From: Persicaria tinctoria
Taxonomy: Eukaryota > Streptophyta > Magnoliopsida > Caryophyllales > Polygonaceae
Length of the DNA: 64,000 nucleotides
Assembly (NCBI GenBank): GCA_037127255.1
Contig: JBANSL010000004.1
Location: 50,417,702 to 50,481,701 of the forward strand
Reading direction: 5' to 3'
Below the pieces are notes generated by a model. That model was not told the origin of the DNA. It did not search any database and saw only the letters and a program-made list of their open reading frames with translations. Made by a program: the position numbers and the translations under genes. Each line of letters starts with the position of its first letter. Position 1 is the stretch's first letter. Below are positions 30,907 to 42,319 of this stretch, one piece after another.

Positions 30907-32319
30907 ATGCGCCGTTCTGGTCTCCCACCTGAATACTACGGTTTAGAAGAACCAGAGCGCCTTCTACACATCAGAAATAGACTTCAAAGAGCCATGGAGG
31001 ACGCTGAAACACAGGAGCAGCTGATCCAGAGGCTTAGGGCGGACATAGAAGCCAACAATGCCGCTCTCGCCGCTGAGAGAGCAAGAAGGGAACAAGAAGT
31101 TGAACGCGCAAGGCAAGCAGAAGCTGAGCTTGCCCAATATCCGACCACAGCAGAGGATTATATGCATCCAACGCTCGTCGTGCCTGAATCGGCGATTCTA
31201 ATCCCTGAAAACTCTTTTGAAATTCGCACTCAATTTCTTATAGAGCTTAAAAATAATGCCTTTTACGGCAGATTTAATGAGTGTCCTCTTGAACATATTA
31301 CTAATTTTCATGATATGTGCCGTACTCTTGCAGAAGGTACAACCTTGGAATATGTCAAGATGAAATCTTTTCGCTGGTCTCTCGCTGGGCCTGCACTGAA
31401 ATGGCTGGAAGAGATGAAAGCAAGATCACTCACAACCTGGGCCCAAGTAGAGCAAGAGTTTCTAAACAAATTCTTCCCACCTGCCAAAACAGCATATCTC
31501 CGCCAGAAAATCACCGCCTTTAAGCAGCAGAAAGGGGAACCGCTGGCAAAGACATGGGAGCGCTACAAGGAACTTCTGCGATCTTGCCCTACTCATGGAC
31601 AGCCACCCTACATCATTCAGGAGATCTTCTTCAACTCTCTTGACCAAGTCACTAAGGACAGAATCAACAATTATACTCACTACGAGTATCTGACGATGCC
31701 GCCAAGTGACGCATGGGGTGTGCTAGAGAAGCTCACCAACTACGACAACAAATATGGGTCTACTGCAACTTATGAAGAGAACCCATACGCCAGGCCAGCA
31801 CCATCCATGCCCCTCTATGAGCCATCAAAGGAGATTGACCCAGATGTCAGGGAGCAATACTACAGAGACCAGAATAAGAAGCTCCTCAAACAAGTGAAGT
31901 ATCTCTCTGTCAATCAGCCTTGCATAGAATGCGGATCGCAAAGGCACACCACTACTGAGTGCCCACACACAGAGCAAGTCAGGATGGCAGAACATCATGA
32001 GGATGCAGCTTACGCAGGAGGGCCTAATCGCTATATGGGGGATCAAAGGCCTTATCAACAGCAATGGAACCAAGGTCCCCCTAGGAATCCTCCACCCTAT
32101 AGAGCTCCAGGACATCCAGAAAGGGATCAAAGGAAGGATGATCTGCACCTGATCCTTGAGGAGATGCGACGAAATCAAGGGACCATCAACAACCAGTTCC
32201 AGAACATCACCACCAAATTTGGAGAACTGGACATCTGGAAAAGGGGAATTGAGACGCAGATAGGACAGATTTCAGCACAAATCCCACGACAGTCCGGCAA
32301 GCTCCCTGGGCAAACATAA
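30907..32319 (+). pseudogene. gag: Element B gag, N-terminal part of the single gag-PR-tail frame
   Basis: 470 codons from an ATG 62 bases after the PBS to an in-frame TAA (32317-32319). An N-terminal coiled-coil region (about residues 20-80, rich in A/E/R/Q) precedes the retrotransposon gag domain (about 85-290; patterns FYGRFNECPLEHITNFHDMC, WAQVEQEFLNKFFPPAKTA, LLRSCPTHGQPPYIIQEIFFNSL). A CX2CX4HX4C zinc knuckle, CIECGSQRHTTTEC, sits at residues 339-352. Gag forms virus-like particles and packages RNA in the cytoplasm. In element C the frame continues through this position, so the TAA (GAA to TAA) is a mutation of one longer ORF that runs 30907-34176 without a frameshift. Confidence 0.85.
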
Positions 32320-34176
32320 GCAAATCCTAAGGGAAAGACTGGACACATCGCCGCTGTAAAGCTTAGGAGCGGGCATCAACTACAAGAGCCAGAGGTCGGA
32401 AAGCAGCAGGACAACACTCAAGAACAACTCGATGTCGACAAGAATCTTGTCGATGTCGACAAAAAACTTCTCGATGTCGAGGACAACCCTGATCGACCAA
32501 CTTCTGCACTGAACAGCAACACGACATCGAGAAAAGTTGTCGATGTCGACGAACTTGTCGATGTCGAGAAGTCTCAAATCGATGTCGAGAAGTCTGCAAC
32601 GCCTCCGGCGTCTGTTCTGGCTCCGAATCAGAAAAAGAAGCTACCTTTCCCCACGAAATCTCTTAAGGACCCAGCGGAGAGAAAGTTTCAGCGCTTCATC
32701 AAGATGCTTCAAAAGCTCAACGTCACCATCCCCTTCACAGAAGCTCTCAATGAAATGTCGTCCTATGTCAAGTTCATGAAAGAGATTCTGAGCAAAAAGC
32801 GATCGATGGCAGAAATCACAGAGGAGTGCAGCCATCTGGACATACTGAAGAAGAGGCCGGATCCAGGTAAGTTTGCTATAACTATTGGATTTGGTCCATA
32901 CAAAATTAATGCCCTATAGGATCTTGGAGCCAGTGTTAGTATTATGCCTTTAACAATTTGGTCCAAGATTAAGATAGGTGCCCTGGAGCCTGTGGATGCT
33001 AGACTATACATGGCCAACAACACAGTGGTCATTCCAACAGGCATGGTAGAAAATGTCCCAGTACAAGTAGGTAAATTCTTCGTCCCTGCTGATTTCTTAA
33101 TTGTTGATATGCAAGAAGATCCTGCTTGTCCAATTATTCTAGGGAGACCATTCTTGGCGACTGTGGATGCCAACATAAGCGTACGGAAAGGAGTACTCGC
33201 CTTCAACATCAGCGATGAGGTAATAGAGTATTCTTTTAATAAAACTGAAAGGCATACAGGTCCAATGGAAGAGGTCAAATCTATCTCAGCTGGCTACATC
33301 ACCTGCGGGGAACCCAAGGTCAGGAATATGACCCCCGAGGAGCTAGAAAAGAGGGACATGGAGGCCCAGGTGGAGGAGATCATGGCAATCCTCAAGGAGA
33401 ACACAGGAACTAAGTATGGGGTCGTAGTCGACAAAAACTCCTCGAGATCGAGTAGTTTAGTCGACATCGACAAAGATCAGAAACCTCCACCAGCATCGTC
33501 GAGTAAACCACTGAAACCAGAGAACAACTCGACATCGACAACACTTGTCGATATCGACAAGATTGAGGCTTCCTCGACACCACCTCCCTCGACGAGAAAC
33601 CCAACTGAAGACAGTAACTCCTCGACATCGACAACTCTTGTCGATATCGACAAGATCCTGGGGTCCTCGACACCGCCTTCCTCGACGAGAGCTCCAACTG
33701 ACGGCAGTAACTCCTCGACATCGACAACTCTTGTCGATGTCGACAAGATTGGGGTTTCCTCGATTTCTCCCTCATCGAGCACACCACCACCAGACGAGCC
33801 AACTTCATCGATGTCGAGTAATGTTACTCGAGATCGACAAGATCCAGTGGTTCCCGAATCCGATTCTGCGAAGGTAAGCCAAGGTATGAATCTTTCTTCT
33901 CCTATTTCAATTAATGATTTATCTATACATGGGAGAGGTTTGCCTTGGTATGTGCGCTTATGCAGGATTTCCGATGACGATCCAAGGGAATACGAAGTAG
34001 GAGATATGGTCTATGTCTCTAAATCAAAGGATCATTGGTTTCCTAACAAATTCAATAAGAAGAAGATGGGACCATTCACGGTGAATAAGATCCATTCAGG
34101 AGGGATCCGGCTAAAGGACAAGAATGGAGTCTTATTTGAGGCCCAAGCTACATGGGCCCTGCAGATGCCACCTTGA
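32320..34176 (+). pseudogene. Element B linker, aspartic protease, acidic repeats and GPF tail
   Basis: Same frame as gag. First an acidic linker (32430-32590) reads LDVDKNLVDVDKKLLDVED and related words. Next is a conserved TKSLKDPAERKFQRFIKML segment and then a retropepsin with DLGASVSIMPL (codon 672) and ILGRPFLATVDANISVRKG. A TAG (32917-32919) replaces the Cys just before DLGAS, so the intact ORF restarts at 32944. After the protease comes a 31-residue repeat in three copies (33523-33801), then SAKVSQGMNLSSPISINDL and the IN-like tail with GDMVYVSKSKDHWFPNKF and KKMGPFTVNKI (GPF at codons 1055-1057), ending WALQMPP. Reverse transcriptase, RNase H and integrase core are absent. Confidence 0.85.
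33523..33801 (+). repeat. Three 93-bp coding tandem repeats (31 aa each)
   Basis: Each unit encodes NSSTSTTLVDIDKI, then SSTPPSSTR, then PTDGS or close variants, in frame. At DNA level each unit carries TCGACATCGA followed by TCGATATCGA or TCGATGTCGA. The corresponding linker in C has related but different units (STSSSLVEVDQ), and A has only one or two, so copy number evolves fast. Confidence 0.85.
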
Positions 34177-35666
34177 GCATTAATGAAAGTCGGCCTAGCG
34201 ACTATAAAATCTAGAGCATGTACATAGACCTTTTAGGACATTTGAGACTTTGTTTTTGGTTTTGAACATTGTTTTTGGTTTTTGTTTTTGTTTTGTTGGT
34301 ATATGTCTTCTAAATTTCAGGTCCATGGATAGAATCAAGCTATAGGCTTACTCGGATTTGGAGGTGCTCCATTCGAAATTATGCAGATCTGCACACATGT
34401 CTTGTGAGTTTCTTTCTTTACCCTTTACCTTGTTTGTTTTTTATACAGTGAGGACACTGTAATGTTTAAGTATGGGGTGGGGGAAGGGCTTACATTATGC
34501 ATATTTTCCATACTTGACATTATGTGTGCATTATTTCTTGGAATTGCTACATGGCTATTTTGGAATGCATTATTTATTTATGTGCTTATATGCATGTTTT
34601 CCAAAATTTTGAAAAATGACCCCCATTGAAATTTTGAATAATGTCATGGAAGCTTATATGGAACTCGACGATGCAAAATTAGATTCATTAGAGATATAGC
34701 ATGAAATTGCCTAGTAAAGGGAAGTCACAATGAAGTGCATATTTTCTTGAAAACCATAAAAGGAGGTAAAATTTGAAGTTGCTTTTTGACATGTTGCATG
34801 ATAAGATGATGGAGGACTTTATATTTCCATATAATGCTCATATGTTTAAATTCCTAGCCTTACCCATGCTTATGCATCACAAAAGCCATAATATGCCTTA
34901 TTTCAAATATTGCTCCACATGATCTAAATATTTCCATTCTTTACCTTATCCGGGGATTATGTTGAGAATGATGTTACATTATGGAGATGTCATATGGTGT
35001 TTGTGTTGTTAATATCATTATTGGAGTTTGGAAGGAAATTTGTTTGAAATATATGGAAAATTTAATGAGTGAAAAAAATCCAATCACCTCAGGAGATAAA
35101 GGTAGATTGACCCTACTCTCTGAGATAATAGTTTGGAGAGATGGGATACATTGTGAGGAGTCCAAAGCACTAAGTATCCGGGGCCATTCATGACACCCAT
35201 GTTTGCGACTCGCGAGAAGGCAGTGCTAAGGTTAGAGAGGTAAAAGCATTATTATTGAGAAAAGCAATATGAAAGGTGATGAAGTATATGAAAGAAAGGA
35301 ATGTGGAATGAAACTCAATTTTGGAAAGTACTCCATTTCCCCGGATCATAAAAGCACCACATTGCCAAAAATTCCCACCTTTTAGCCTTTTACCAATCTA
35401 CTCCTTCATGAGCTTAAATTAAAGTCTTCTTGATTATCAATGCTTTGTCACTTATATTTTTTTTGCATAACCCTCCTTTCATGAGTAGATGTTGCTTTTA
35501 CATATTTGCACATGCATGAATCTGTGACACTAGTACCTTTTCGAGGATGGTAATTGATTGCAGGGTTATATGACAATGAATCTGATATGTTGAGAGTTTG
35601 AATTCTTCCCCTGAATGACAATTAAAAGTATTGCTTGAGGACAAGCAAGCTTAAGTATGGGGTGTT
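34177..35666 (+). mobile_element. Element B noncoding 3' interior with polypurine tract
   Basis: No ORF. It contains a 'tatggggtgggggaagggc' purine-rich run near 34471-34489, which could be a second, central-type polypurine site, and the terminal AAGTATGGGGTGTT (35653-35666) next to the 3' LTR. The second half, from 34968, is duplicated at 28264-28966. Confidence 0.8.
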
Positions 35667-37523
35667 TGTTGTGAGCCTAATTAGCCATGTTTTATACTTA
35701 CTTTTATATCGATTTCTGCATGCATTTCATGCATTTGGGCTTGAATGATACAGAATATGTGTAGTTTATGCTTAGTTGCAATATATGGAGGTCTACACAA
35801 GTTTTTGTTATATTTCACAGAAATCGGACGCATTTTGGAGCTTAAAAGAAACTTATGGAGAAGCCAAGAATGGTGCAGCTGGAGAGAAGGCCAATTTCCG
35901 GCTTTCATCATTCTGAATCAGGCTGTGATGTCTTCATGAGAGTTGTAGCCCTCGGAAAGAGCTTTCCAACGCATGGTCATATGCGTCAATCCGACAACCG
36001 AGGCATCGGGAAAGTGCGTTTTACGAACAGAGCTGGAAGCTGAGAAATCTACTCGATGTCGAGGAAAGTTGTCGACATCGACAAGTTTCCAAAACTCGAC
36101 ATGTGTTCCAATCGACGAGACGAGTAATCTACTCGATGTCGAGGAAAGTTGTCGACATCAAGAAGATTTGTCGAGCACTTCAGAAGTCGAGATCGAGGAG
36201 AAGTCCGTGTCGAGAAGACATGTCGAGGAGTCCAGAAAGCCGAGATCGAGAAGGAATTCGAATCTGGACGAGATCTATCCTATTCTATCAAGATTCATCA
36301 TGAAAGAGAAGATTCATCCACTTGAAGATTTTTAGATTTAATTACATTATGTCATTTATCTTTTATTTATCATTAAGCTTTTAGATATAGATTTAGATAT
36401 AGATATAGTTGTTCTATCCTAGATTAGCGGGATTTGAGCACTATAAATAAGGCCCTAGGGGGCTCAGTTTTATTCATTCCATCACAAGACAATTAGTTAG
36501 TTCCATTCAGAGATACAGTTTAGGAGTTCTAAGGTTTTTAGGGTTTTGGCGATTTGCGAAAGTTGATTGCCGGAATTGTAAAGGCTTTGAATATAGTTTT
36601 TATGCAAGTTTCCTCTTTTACGATGATGTCTTTTATTGCAATGAAGAGTGAGTAGTCCACCCACTTCTGGGGCTGGGGTGAGCCCGACGGTGGCCATGAG
36701 AGGCGATGCGGTAAAGGTCAGATTTTTATGCAATTTATCTTCTTTCCCTATGAGCATGATTCTTTTGCGAGAGTTGAAGGTGATCCTTGTTTGTGTTATT
36801 GAAGCGAAAGTGATCTTAATACAACTTGGATTAATTATGTGAAAAGGTTTAGTAACAATTAGGGTTTATGCGAAAGCCTCTATATTCCTATTTGTTAATA
36901 ACGAGAGTTATTTAGATGGAAAGCATGATCTTTTATGCCTTTATGTGTTATTTTGCATGGTTATCGTTGTGGTGTTGAAACCCTAGCCTTGGAAGTCTTT
37001 AGTTTATTGATTTATTTCATCAAAATTCGTGTTCCGTGTTCGAAAAGCATTTGCATTTAAATTTCTGTTCTTATCGATCTCGGGAAAATCTTGTCGACAT
37101 CGAGTTCACTTGTCGACGTCGAGAAGTTCTGAAGTCGAGTTCTTTCTGTTTTGTCGATCTGTGTCGACAAGCTCGGTCGAATTCTTTGCCCGAGTAACTT
37201 ACTGTTGTCGACCTGCCTGCTGCTGTCTCTGTCGAGTTATTTGCCTTGCTTTCGTTTGCTTTGTTTGCTTCTGTCTTTGCTTTTATTTTAGTTGCCCTTG
37301 CCGGGATTATTTGTTTCTGCTTCCGTGTTTGTGTTTCTGTGCTTTTCTGCTGTGTCTGTGAGAATCTGATAGCTATCTGAGAACCGCTGACGTGCTTCCT
37401 CGTGGATTCGATCCTGACTTTTCTCTTACTACAACGGGAGGAAGTCTTGTAATTATTTGCTGAGACAGGGGAGTCGTTCTAAACCATATTCTATTCTATA
37501 CTTGACTTACTCCTGCAACAACA
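35667..37523 (+). mobile_element. Element B 3' LTR
   Basis: 1857 bp, TGTTG...CAACA, with no length difference from the 5' LTR and about 14 substitutions by eye (e.g. at the positions matching 29270, 29292, 29868, 30120). A TATA box is at 36442-36449. The target duplication ATAAA follows at 37524-37528. Confidence 0.9.
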
Positions 37524-37528
37524 ATAAA

Positions 37529-37917
37529 TCTAGAAAAGTTGTAACATGCTCTAAAGGGCATTCATTGGGTCTTCCCCTAAATTAACTCATCCTAATTTCA
37601 GTAATAAAAGAAGGACGAATTTCATAATTAACAGGGGGGAGAACAATCGATGATTCTAGAACTTCCAGAGTAGGATGAAGATATTGCTTTGTGTTTGCAG
37701 GGATGTGTTGAATCTGCTCCTCAAGTTCCCTTCTGGCATTTACTTCGCGATCCACCCTTGCCTCCCACCGTTGTTGGTTCTGTGCATGTACTGCCTCTTG
37801 CCGAGCGTATTCTTCTTCTCTGGTGGTGAATTCCTTAATCCGTAGGCGGAGTTGCTCAAGCTTCTGTGCTCGTGTGAGCCGGACCACATTCTCGTTGTTA
37901 TTGTTGGTTTGTGACAT
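37529..37917 (-). pseudogene. gag: Element A gag N-terminus
   Basis: It begins MSQTNNNNENVVRLTRAQK, has a coiled-coil-like stretch, then YLHPTLEVLESSIVLPPVNYEI, which aligns with YMHPTLVVPESAILIPENSFEI of B and C. It stops at 37582 after RMS; translation beyond gives FRGRPNECPLEHVTTFLDL up to the B insertion. The N-terminus differs from the MRRSG start of B and C, so A is a distinct subfamily. Confidence 0.78.
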
Positions 37918-38061
37918 CCTCCTTAGTCTTTGTCGAAGATGGAAGTATCGCTTAGGTTAGAGAATAGGCTCAATAGGTGTGTGATCAGTTCTTCGCATGC
38001 ACCTGAAAAACAAAAAGAAAAATAGAGTAACAAAGAACTAAAAAGGGCGCGATTGATTGCT

Positions 38062-38079
38062 TCCCCGGCAACGGCGCCA
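38062..38079 (-). other. Element A primer binding site, tRNA-Asp type
   Basis: The minus strand reads TGGCGCCGTTGCCGGGGA, a perfect 18-base match to the 3' end of tRNA-Asp, just inside the A 5' LTR. Confidence 0.87.
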
Positions 38080-38084
38080 AAATT

Positions 38085-38811
38085 TGACGCAGAGGGAAAT
38101 CAAGTATGAAAATAAATTGAAATATAAAATCAAACCGACTCCCTATCTCAGCAAATAAAATACAAGAAACCCTCCTACTGTAGTAGTAGGGTATTAAGGA
38201 TCGTATCCACGAGGAAGCTTGTCAGTGCTCGCCTTTTGAGTACAGAATCCTCTCGAAATCGACTCAGGAAGTACTCGATCTCGACTGACCTCAGTCGATA
38301 GAACCTGTAAAACAGAGAACGGAAACGCAAAAACCAATGAAACTAGTCGATGTCGAGTGAATGTACTCGATTTCGACTACAACTTACTCGATATCGACTA
38401 CATGTTGTCAATGTCGAGTGCACATCAAAACAAAAAAATGTAACTTTTCGCAATGACAGAACACGAAATTGATGGGAATAAACTCAATAAACTAAACACT
38501 CCTAAAATCAGGGTTTCAATGTCACAACGATAACCATATAAAATAATGAACAAAGGTATAAAAGATCATGATTTTCATCAAATAACTTTCGTTATTAACA
38601 AGTAGGAAGATAGAGGCTTTTGCATAAACCCTAAGTGTTACTAACCCTTTTCACATAATTAATCCAAGTTGCATTAAGATCACTTTCGCTTCAATAAAAA
38701 AAACAAGGATCACCTTCAACTGTCGCAAAAGAATCATGTTCATAGGGATAGAAGACGAAAGCGCATTAAAAGTCATACCTTTATCGCATTACCGTACCTT
38801 ACATGGCTACC
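38085..38811 (-). mobile_element. Element A 5' LTR remnant (R/U5 side)
   Basis: It ends (minus) ...CTCTGCGTCA next to the PBS. The overlap with the A 3' LTR runs from about 38308 to 38811. TCGATGTCGA/TCGATTTCGA/TCGATATCGA motifs lie at 38345-38420. The U3 side, including the TATA box, is lost. Confidence 0.82.
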
Positions 38812-40210
38812 CATATCATAAGAGTGATCATATAAATAATATAGAGGGTGCGATAAATCACATAATCATATTCCCCAGATACTTAACTTCCAAATAGCAT
38901 TAATAACATGTTGCAAGGTGTAAGCACGCGGATTTATGGCCTAACAACTAACATATCGATATATAACCAGTCAGAACAACTATATAGACCCACAACATTA
39001 ATATATATACAAGGTTTAATCGAAAATGATGTGAATCTAGAATGACGATGACTAAAATCAATAGATATTATAATTAGGGTTTGAAACCAAATAATGATTT
39101 CTTCAAAAGTAGAGATCATATAAGGTATACTAGTAGCACACAACACCGTAAGAGATCGCATAAGTAGCATATAACAACATATATGACAATGACTCATAAT
39201 AAGTCAAAATGGTCAGGAGAAAACATAACAAGAGCGTAAGAGATGGATAAAGGAAGTAACACGCCCAGGAAACAGTGGTGACTATCTAAAGTTACACAAA
39301 ACGATATGATATGCATTTACACATCCACCAAGCATGAATTTTTCAAGTAACTAAATGTAATGTCATCTTAAATCATGGATTGCTCAAGTGTGGCTATCAT
39401 CACAATCGGATAACAGTTTTCAAGGGTGGCATACTACAAGAGAATAACACGTTGTATATATTTAAGGATCATCACACAAATTTATATAGCTATAGTCATA
39501 GAGCTATAACACAAGTTAAGAAGAGACAACGATGAGGGGTACTTAGCTAGATAAGACGTTAACCACATAAGGCATACAATCATAGCATAGCTAAAATAAT
39601 AGCACTTAATAAGGATAAGCAAACAAATATCAAATAATCGTATGACAATTAAGAACATACAAGAAGGATGACTAGTCTACCACAACCCACGATAAAAACA
39701 ATAAAGGCATGATACAATGGGGTATACAGACACAACGTAACTAATTCAGTTATACCTAACATTATTAAGCATCCAAAAGGGCAAGCGGTCGCAAAAGGAA
39801 GAATGAAGAGACTATCATGAATCTATGATCCAGAGTAGTAAACAATAATATAGATGGCGCATAAAATTAGGTAGTTCACAAATCATGTACCTTATATGAC
39901 ACTAGTAACATCAAATAAGCCTATGAGTACATAAACATATGATATACATATCAACGTAGTCAAAATAGAACAAACATATAATGCAATCGCACATCAAAAC
40001 ATGGAAACACAAGCGAGACTACAATTATAACCAAATAGGAGTTTCTCAGGGCAACATCGACTCATCCCCACTAACTCCATAACCCATTCCGAAAAGAATC
40101 TTAGTTGTTTTTAGGGAGACAATATACCTTTGGGCTGACACCGACCATAGGGAAGACATTCAAACAAAATTTCCCAAGTGAACAAATACGTCAAAAGACT
40201 CTTGGTACAT
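38812..40210. other. AT-rich noncoding DNA hosting element C, left part
   Basis: No coding sequence. It contains recurrent words such as 'cataagtagcatataacaac' and 'cacataaggcatacaatcatag'. Joined to 49397 it forms one stretch interrupted by C. A block near 40030-40110 resembles 17620-17740, and 38850-38900 resembles 54430-54500 ('gtgcgata..cataatcatatt'), so this is probably degraded retroelement interior. Confidence 0.45.
40206..40210. repeat. Target-site duplication TACAT, left copy
   Basis: TACAT abuts the C element at 40211 and is repeated at 49392-49396 directly after its other end. Confidence 0.9.
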
Positions 40211-42319
40211 TGTTGTTGCAGGAGTAAGTCAAGTATAGAATAAGATATGGATTTAGAACGGACTGACTTCGCTGTCTCAGCAAATAAATACAAGACTTCC
40301 TCCCGTTGTAGTAAGAGAAAAGTCAGGATCGAATCCACGAGGAAGCACGTCAGCAGTTCTAAGGTAGCTATCAGATTCTCACAACAGCAGCAGAAAAACA
40401 CAGAAATAAACACAGAAGCAGAAACAAATAATCCCAGCAAGGGCAACTAAAACAAAAGCAAAGATCAAATAAAGACAGAAATAAAAGCAAAACAAAGATG
40501 AAAGCAAAGACAGAAAGTAACCAACTCGACTTAGACCAGCACTACTTGACTTCGACAAATAACAACTCGAGATCGACAAAGGGCTAGTCTATGTCGACAA
40601 GAAACAGTAAAAGACAAATCGCAGATTTTTCGACAGAATTCAGAAATTTAACAGAAATTAACTTCAATATATAAAAAGACCTCCAAGGCTAGGGTTTCAA
40701 CACCACAACGATAACCATGCAAAGTAACACATAAAGGCATAAAAGATCATGCTTTCCATCAAATAACTTTCGTCATTAACAAATAGGCATATAGAGGCTC
40801 TCGCATAAACCCTAATTGTTACTAACCCTTTTTCACATAATTAATCCAAGTTGCATTAAGATCACTTTCGCTTCAATAATACAAACAAGGATCACCTTCA
40901 ACTCTCGCAAAAGAATCATGCTCATAGGGATAGAAGATGAATCGCACAAAAGATCTGACCTTTATCGCATCGCCTCACATGGCCACCGTCGGGCTCACCC
41001 CAGCCCCAGAAGTGGGTGGACTACTCATGCCTCATCGCAATCGCAGACATTGAATTGATAGAAGAAACTTGCATTAAAAACTAAATTCAAAGCCTTTACA
41101 ATCTTGGCAATCAACTTTCGCAAACCGCCAAAACCTTAAAAACCTCAAACTCCTAAAACTGTATCTGAATGGAACTAACTACTTCTCTTCGGAATTGGAT
41201 TGTGTGTAACTTGGAATGAATGAAAAGTCAGCCCCTAGGGCTTTATTTATAGCCTTCATTCCCTAGCTATTCTAGGAAAGAAGATATCTATCTATATCTA
41301 AAATTATATCTACTTGCTTTAAAGATAAATAAAATGTTTAATGGAGTTAAATCCATAAAGGAAAAGATAAAACTAATTAGGTAACATGTCTTCATCTTGA
41401 TAGATTCCGCCTTCCATAGATAGGACTTGATAGATCGGATAGATTTCAGCAACTTCGGATAGAATTTTCCGCCTTCAGCATCAAGGAACTCCAATCCTAC
41501 TCGGACAAGCCAAGTCGAGAAGATTCTGGAAGCGGTGTCTACTCGACCTCGACAAGGTCTTGTCGATCTCGAGTAGGATTAGTCGTCTCGGCTTGCTGGT
41601 GCTCGATGTGCTCGGACCTGGGCTCCTGGGTGCTTGTCGACCTCGACCACGCCTAGTCGATCTCGACTAAGATGGCTCTGTCGACTAGCCTTGCTCGGAC
41701 ATGTCTAGTCGACTGGCTCGGACAAGGAGTCAAGCTCTCGTCGACCTCGACAAGGGCTCCTCGAGGTCGAGTTGGGTGTTGCTTCCGCTTCCGCGAGCTG
41801 GCTGTTCCGCTGGCAGCGAGTGGCTTGGTCCGCGGCAGCGACTTTCCTTTTCCGCTGCAGCGAGTCTCCTTGGTCGTCCTCGGCTAGCTCTCCTCGACGA
41901 CTCCGGGCATGGGTGTCTGGCCTTCGTCGACCTAGACTAGTGCTTGTCTAGGTCGAGTAGGGTTCCGGAGCTCGGGGAGCTTGGTTTCTCGAGCAGGCTT
42001 GCTCGACTATGTCTGCTCGGACATGGCTTGTCTAGCTCGACCAGGCTTACTCGAGATCGAGTAGCCTAGGCTTTTAGACTTGTTCAGCTGCTTTGACCTT
42101 GGACTTCTGTAGCGGTTTTCCGAGCATTTCCGACCTTCTGTAGAATTGCTGTAAATGCCTCGATTTCTGCGAATTAAACAGAAACTGGTGTAGATTCCAT
42201 AATTTGGCAAATAAACATAAACTACGTAGATTCTGTACTATTCTAGCCCAAATGAATGCAATGTATACAGAAATCGATATAAAAGTTACTGTAAAACATG
42301 GCAGATTCCGCTCACAACA
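40211..42319 (-). mobile_element. Element C 3' LTR
   Basis: 2109 bp. The minus-strand TATAAATA box is at 41244-41251. TCGACCTCGA/TCGAGGTCGA motifs concentrate at 41515-42060. A sequence similar to the B R/U5 part (the 'gcgaaagtgatcttaatgc' block) is at 40850-40880, inverted. Confidence 0.9.

Larger units (their letters stand above)
27895..37523 (+). mobile_element. Composite element B: partial LTR-int / LTR-int-LTR, one TSD
   Basis: Order: partial LTR (27895-28266), 3' interior (28264-28966), full LTR (28967-30823), full interior (30824-35666), full LTR (35667-37523). Only the outer edges carry the ATAAA target duplication. This fits one insertion that became a tandem LTR-int-LTR-int-LTR by unequal recombination and then lost most of the first unit. 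The deletion joins LTR '...agctgGAA' to interior 'GAAtgatg...' with a 3-base shared GAA. The two full LTRs are each 1857 bp and differ at about 14 positions by eye. Confidence 0.87.
37524..38811 (-). mobile_element. Element A, 5' portion (gag start, PBS, 5' LTR remnant)
   Basis: Continues element A on the far side of the B insertion. Minus-strand order is 5' LTR (38811-38085), PBS (38079-38062), leader, then gag from 37917. The first ~1 kb of the LTR is missing at 38811/38812, where unrelated AT-rich sequence begins. Confidence 0.83.

Noticed and set aside
32317..32319. Programmed stop-codon readthrough between gag and protease
   Set aside because: The stop is at different codons and of different type in B and C, so independent mutation is simpler.
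28264..35666. Large segmental duplication of chromosomal DNA
   Set aside because: Repeated parts are all retroelement sequence bounded by LTRs and explained by one composite element.
35745..36335. Small ORFs repeated at 27973, 29045 and 35745
   Set aside because: All are LTR sequence of B; repetition is due to the three LTRs.
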